Below, in pieces: positions 23,252-25,696 of a stretch of DNA of 25,696 nucleotides. Position 1 is the first letter of the stretch; each line of letters begins with the position of its first letter. Source of the stretch: Spirochaetia bacterium (GTDB lineage Bacteria; Spirochaetota; Spirochaetia; Treponematales; Treponemataceae). The stretch spans positions 1 to 25,696 of the forward strand of contig CAAGIS010000045.1 in assembly GCA_900769985.1 (NCBI GenBank), in the 5' to 3' direction. The notes below the pieces were generated by a model. That model worked only from the letters and a program-made list of their open reading frames with translations. It was not told where the DNA came from and searched no databases. A program made the position numbers and the translations under genes.

Positions 23252-23280
23252 ACTATATAGGGAAAAAAGGTTTTAGTCAA
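23252..23280 (-). promoter_or_regulatory. Promoter of the rimP-nusA-infB operon
   Basis: TTGACT (23280-23275) and TATAGT (23257-23252) are 17 nt apart on the minus strand. The transcript should start near 23245, giving a leader of about 70 nt before the TTG start of rimP. Repeat copy C begins 4 nt beyond the -35 box. Confidence 0.82.
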
Positions 23281-23284
23281 GTGG

Positions 23285-23358
23285 CGCTCGTAAATTTCAA
23301 TTATTTACAAACATGAAGTTAACTCGCGCTACGAGTTTTGCATGGGCAAAACTCTATG
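23285..23358 (+). repeat. Multi-palindromic repeat, copy C
   Basis: A 74-nt unit with the same plan as copy A. The left part also forms GTAAAT/ATTTAC. The right hairpin is GAGTTTTGC/GCAAAACTC with loop ATGG. Confidence 0.9.
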
Positions 23359-23362
23359 TCAA

Positions 23363-23437
23363 CGCTCGTAAATTCTCAATTGTTTACAATCATAAATTTA
23401 ACTCGCGCTACGAGTTTTGCATGGGCAAAACTCTATG
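23363..23437 (+). repeat. Multi-palindromic repeat, copy D
   Basis: It lies 4 nt after copy C and is nearly identical in the right half, including loop ATGG. The left spacer between GTAAATT and TTAACTCG differs by several bases. Confidence 0.9.
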
Positions 23438-23456
23438 AGCGTGCAAACAATTGTAG

Positions 23457-23514
23457 TGGTAAATTTCAAACGCACAACCATTGCGCTACGAGGCTTGCAA
23501 GAGCAAAACTCTAT
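23457..23514 (+). repeat. Multi-palindromic repeat, copy E (degenerate)
   Basis: A shorter, decayed unit. The right hairpin has two mismatches (GAGGCTTGC/GCAAAACTC), and the AACTCG arm before CGCTACGAG is lost. Its end (CTCTAT) holds the stop codon of the rluA-like gene. Confidence 0.78.
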
Positions 23515-24149
23515 TCCTGCTCAAAATATGGAGCGAAGTTTACGGGTATGGTGAATGTCATTGATTTGCTGCCAGTTGAGGGAATTGTCAGTTTTGAGCT
23601 GAAAAGCTGAAGGCGTTTTATTCCGCAGAGTTTTTTAAGTTCTTTATTGGCTTTGAAGTTGCCATATTTGTCATCAGCAGCAATCGGGAAGCCGGCTTTT
23701 GCAAGATGAATACGTATCTGGTGCATTCGTCCTGTTGCTAAAGTAAGGTGAATGTGAGACATTTCATAAATTCCAGTTTTCCAGCTTTGAATGACTTCAT
23801 AATAAGTCAGGGCGGACTTTTCAATTCCATGCTCGATAACAGCAGTTTTCAGCTGACCTTTTTTTTCCTGTGGAATTCCTATGCAGAGCGCATCATATTC
23901 TTTTTTTACGGTTTTCCCACCGATTAATAGCGTCCACTTTTTTGCAGCTACAGGAGATTTTGCAACTATCAAAAGACCGCCTGTTTCCTGATCCAGTCTG
24001 TGAACAAGAAAAACAGGATAACCAAGTTGCAGAGGAAGTTCCCTGTCAAGCGGATGGCTGACGTTTTTTCCACCCTGAACTGCAATTCCCTGTTTTTTAT
24101 TTATGATGATTATTTCCTGATTTTCGTATATAATTGGAACTGGATTCAT
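23511..24149 (-). CDS. RluA-family RNA pseudouridine synthase
   Basis: The 212-residue product isomerises uridine to pseudouridine in rRNA or tRNA; the exact site cannot be told. It has the N-terminal IIYENQEIIIINKKQGIAVQ, the catalytic motif HRLDQETGGLLIVAK with Asp53, and the C-terminal GRMHQIRIHLAKAGFPI-DKYG pattern typical of RluA proteins. It has no S4 domain. A longer frame starts at a TTG (24221), but that region covers the promoter and the divergent gene, so the ATG at 24149 is chosen. No Shine-Dalgarno is present; the -10 box ends 6 nt before the ATG. The stop codon falls in repeat copy E. Confidence 0.9.
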   Translation of the reverse strand: MNPVPIIYENQEIIIINKKQGIAVQGGKNVSHPLDRELPLQLGYPVFLVHRLDQETGGLLIVAKSPVAAKKWTLLIGGKTVKKEYDALCIGIPQEKKGQLKTAVIEHGIEKSALTYYEVIQSWKTGIYEMSHIHLTLATGRMHQIRIHLAKAGFPIAADDKYGNFKANKELKKLCGIKRLQLFSSKLTIPSTGSKSMTFTIPVNFAPYFEQE

Positions 24150-24155
24150 ATTTTT

Positions 24156-24184
24156 ACTATATAAAAAGAGGCAGAAAATGGCAA
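24156..24184 (-). promoter_or_regulatory. Promoter of the rluA-like gene, predicted leaderless
   Basis: TTGCCA (24184-24179) and TATAGT (24161-24156) are 17 nt apart on the minus strand, and the ATG follows the -10 box after AAAAAT. The +1 position falls on the A of the ATG. The -35 box overlaps the start codon of the divergent gene at 24178. Confidence 0.7.
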
Positions 24185-25395
24185 CACACTTTTTTTCATT
24201 CAAATTCAACAAACTGAACAAATCAAAAGCGGCTTTATTTTTTACAGGAATTCTCTTCCTTTGTTTACAGACAGTCCGCGCAGAATACTACTCATTCAAA
24301 GAACTGAATTTTACGATGGATATTCCAGAGGGATTTGAACTAAAAGAAACTGGCCGTAACTACGATTCATTCTTTTTCGAAACAAAATTAATGCCTGTAA
24401 AATTTGCCCTTAAATTATATCCTGCTGAACAATACGCAGATGCAAAAGCCGTAATTGACGATACTTTAGTTCAGCTTAATGCAAAAGGGTCTGTCGAAGA
24501 ATTTGACTGGTACGGCAGAGACTGCTTTCTGTCGGCTTTTTCATTTGTAATGCCGGATCAGAAACTTTATTCAGGCTGGGCGCTTTCAATTCAAGTTCCG
24601 TTAAAAGAAAACCAGGCAGAAAAAGTCAATATGCTTTTTTTAACGTACGCAGACAGTCAAATAAGCAGAGACTGTGATCAATATATGCTTTCAATCATCG
24701 ACGGTGTTTTTTTCTGTCAGGAAGATTTCAGAAGACCAGGTCCTGTTACGACTTTTGCTTTTCCAAAAACAAAAGACATTCAGGTAAACCTTGATATCGC
24801 CGGAACTTCAATAAATTCCGCAATCGAATCAGAAGCCGTAGAACGAAGCAATTTCGTAATAGAACGAGAATATGCCGTTTTAAGAATCTATGCAAACCAG
24901 CAAAACTGGAAAGAAGCATGGCAGCGGTATTACAGGCTTATCTTTAGGGAAAGCTACAGTGCGCTTGATGAAATTGCAGACGACATATACAAAAAACTTC
25001 TTCCAAAAGCGCAGAAAATTTCTTTTGAAGACTCGACTTATGAAATTGCAAAAATGCTTTTGGATTGGGTACAGGATTTTAATTATGTCCGAGATACAAA
25101 GAACGCTGACTTCACGGCAGTTACAGCAAGTATCCAAGGCTATGGTTCTGACTGCGACAGCCGTTCCATGCTGATGTGTATTTTAATGGAACACTTCGGC
25201 ATTCAAACAAAGCTTTTTATTTCAAGAGAATACAGTCACGCAATTTTCGGACTTAACCTGAAAAAAAACGGTGCAAAAATCACCTGTGACGGAACAGATT
25301 TTTTACTCGGCGAAACAACTGCAAAAGTAGACTTAGGTCTGATTGCAAAAGAACAAAGTGTCACAGAAAAATGGATTCCTGTCGATTTACCTTAA
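24178..25395 (+). CDS. Exported transglutaminase-like protein
   Basis: The 405-residue product has a Sec signal peptide with cleavage likely after Ala35 (VRA|EYYS) and no lipobox, so it should be periplasmic or secreted. Residues about 36-190 (ELNFTMDIPEGFEL...) are an uncharacterised beta-rich part. The C-terminal third has a transglutaminase-like core: Cys326 in GSDCDSRSMLM, His354 in YSHAIFG, and Asp371/Asp374 in CDGTDFLLGETT. This Cys-His-Asp order suits a cysteine protease or amidase, perhaps acting on peptides or cell wall, but no substrate can be read from the sequence. AGAGG precedes the ATG. It is divergent from the rluA-like gene, with the two ATGs 28 nt apart. Its promoter may be inside that gene (TATAAT at 24129-24134). 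Confidence 0.82.
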   Translation: MATHFFSFKFNKLNKSKAALFFTGILFLCLQTVRAEYYSFKELNFTMDIPEGFELKETGRNYDSFFFETKLMPVKFALKLYPAEQYADAKAVIDDTLVQLNAKGSVEEFDWYGRDCFLSAFSFVMPDQKLYSGWALSIQVPLKENQAEKVNMLFLTYADSQISRDCDQYMLSIIDGVFFCQEDFRRPGPVTTFAFPKTKDIQVNLDIAGTSINSAIESEAVERSNFVIEREYAVLRIYANQQNWKEAWQRYYRLIFRESYSALDEIADDIYKKLLPKAQKISFEDSTYEIAKMLLDWVQDFNYVRDTKNADFTAVTASIQGYGSDCDSRSMLMCILMEHFGIQTKLFISREYSHAIFGLNLKKNGAKITCDGTDFLLGETTAKVDLGLIAKEQSVTEKWIPVDLP

Positions 25396-25422
25396 AAAAA
25401 ATGACTCATAATCTTTATTAGT
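25394..25422 (-). terminator. Probable terminator of the Rpn-like gene
   Basis: On the minus strand, just after the stop codon at 25424, a 7-bp AT-rich stem with one mismatch (ACT/AGT and ATAA/TTAT) is followed by T8. The stem is weak, but the T run is long. Confidence 0.5.
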
Positions 25423-25423
25423 T

Positions 25424-25696
25424 TTACAACTGTTTTCTTATCATCTCAGCAGCGATGCCATATTCTTTTGCAACTGATTCAACAGGCAGGTTAAACTTTC
25501 TTACGGCAATTACGGCATCTTCAAGTTTTGCTTTAGCCTGCCCTGCCTGTAGACCTTCAGCTTTACCTTTCTTCAGACCAAGCATTTCTCCGCGTTCAAG
25601 GCCTTCTTTGTATCTTGACCTTAATTCCATTTCTAATGTCATGAATTGCCTCCGGATATCAACGTTTTGCAGTGCTTTTTGCAAACAGGTAAAATC
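25424..25696 (-). CDS. C-terminal part of an Rpn / PD-(D/E)XK nuclease-transposase family protein (partial)
   Basis: The frame is open to the right edge of the window, so only about 90 C-terminal residues are seen. They contain a Gly/Lys/Glu helical repeat (ERGEMLGLKKGKAEGLQAG) and end in a short helix-turn-helix-like segment (KFNLPVESVAKEYGI). This tail is typical of the Rpn recombination-promoting nuclease / PDDEXK_2 family, which is abundant in treponemes and often annotated as transposase. The catalytic core would lie outside the window. The first Met-like codon here (TTG at 25684) is internal, not the real start. Confidence 0.68.
   Translation of the reverse strand, partial: DFTCLQKALQNVDIRRQFMTLEMELRSRYKEGLERGEMLGLKKGKAEGLQAGQAKAKLEDAVIAVRKFNLPVESVAKEYGIAAEMIRKQL

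Larger units (their letters stand above)
23177..23510. other. Intergenic region upstream of rimP
   Basis: This 334-nt gap contains the rimP leader attenuator, the rimP promoter and three repeat copies. An open frame on the plus strand over the repeats is not a plausible gene, because the repeats explain it. Confidence 0.7.

Noticed and set aside
23285..23514. CRISPR array
   Set aside because: Only three units, contiguous or nearly so, with internal palindromes and no regular unique spacers; no cas genes are nearby.
23338..23610. Plus-strand 90-codon frame
   Set aside because: It reads through repeat copies and the opposite strand of the rluA-like gene; its peptide repeats simply mirror the DNA repeats.

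Overview
The window looks like a spirochaete of the genus Treponema. The main evidence is a flagellar cluster flbB-fliK-flgD-flgE in spirochaete order, whose FlgE carries the Lys165/Cys178 pair used for the spirochaete lysinoalanine hook cross-link. The AT-rich DNA, a eukaryotic-type hexokinase and a sigma-54 activator with a soluble PAS kinase also fit. I cannot name the species.

Layout. (1) 1-733, minus strand: the 5' part of a large secreted SpvB/Tc-toxin-like protein, richer in G+C than its neighbours. (2) 1092-2384, plus: glgC, ending at a bidirectional terminator shared with a small DUF5348-like gene. (3) 9163 down to 2450, minus: an apparent operon of ankyrin protein, murG, cvpA, holB, PAS histidine kinase and sigma-54 response regulator, with the DUF5348-like gene last. 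(4) 9206-9490: two copies of a multi-palindromic repeat, then tRNA-Phe with its own promoter and terminator. (5) 9721-10599, plus: an exported, probably outer-membrane beta-barrel protein with a long leader hairpin. (6) 15991 down to 10707, minus: hexokinase, flbB, fliK, flgD, flgE. (7) 23176 down to 16102, minus: the rimP-nusA-infB-rbfA-truB-ribF translation cluster. (8) 23285-23514: three more copies of the repeat. (9) A divergent pair, an RluA-type pseudouridine synthase (minus) and a secreted transglutaminase-like protein (plus). (10) The 3' end of an Rpn/PD-(D/E)XK family gene runs off the right edge.

The most interesting signals are regulatory. Both repeat arrays have the same orientation and stop only 4-6 bp upstream of the -35 box of a major minus-strand operon; one repeat arm pair carries a matched length change. 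The rimP operon leader and the SpvB-like gene leader each contain a hairpin followed by seven U residues directly before the ribosome binding site, which looks like transcription attenuation. Three genes (ankyrin, ribF, rluA-like) have no Shine-Dalgarno but a -10 box 6-7 nt before the ATG, which predicts leaderless mRNAs. Several proteins also differ from the textbook form: NusA has a C-terminal zinc ribbon, IF-2 a Gly/Arg-rich 63-bp tandem repeat, RibF a riboflavin-kinase module without its PTAN motif, and the delta' subunit a large insertion.

Five start sites are placed downstream of the longest open frame because a Shine-Dalgarno, promoter or repeat decides them: glgC, cvpA, the ankyrin gene, fliK and the rluA-like gene. 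RimP starts at TTG.
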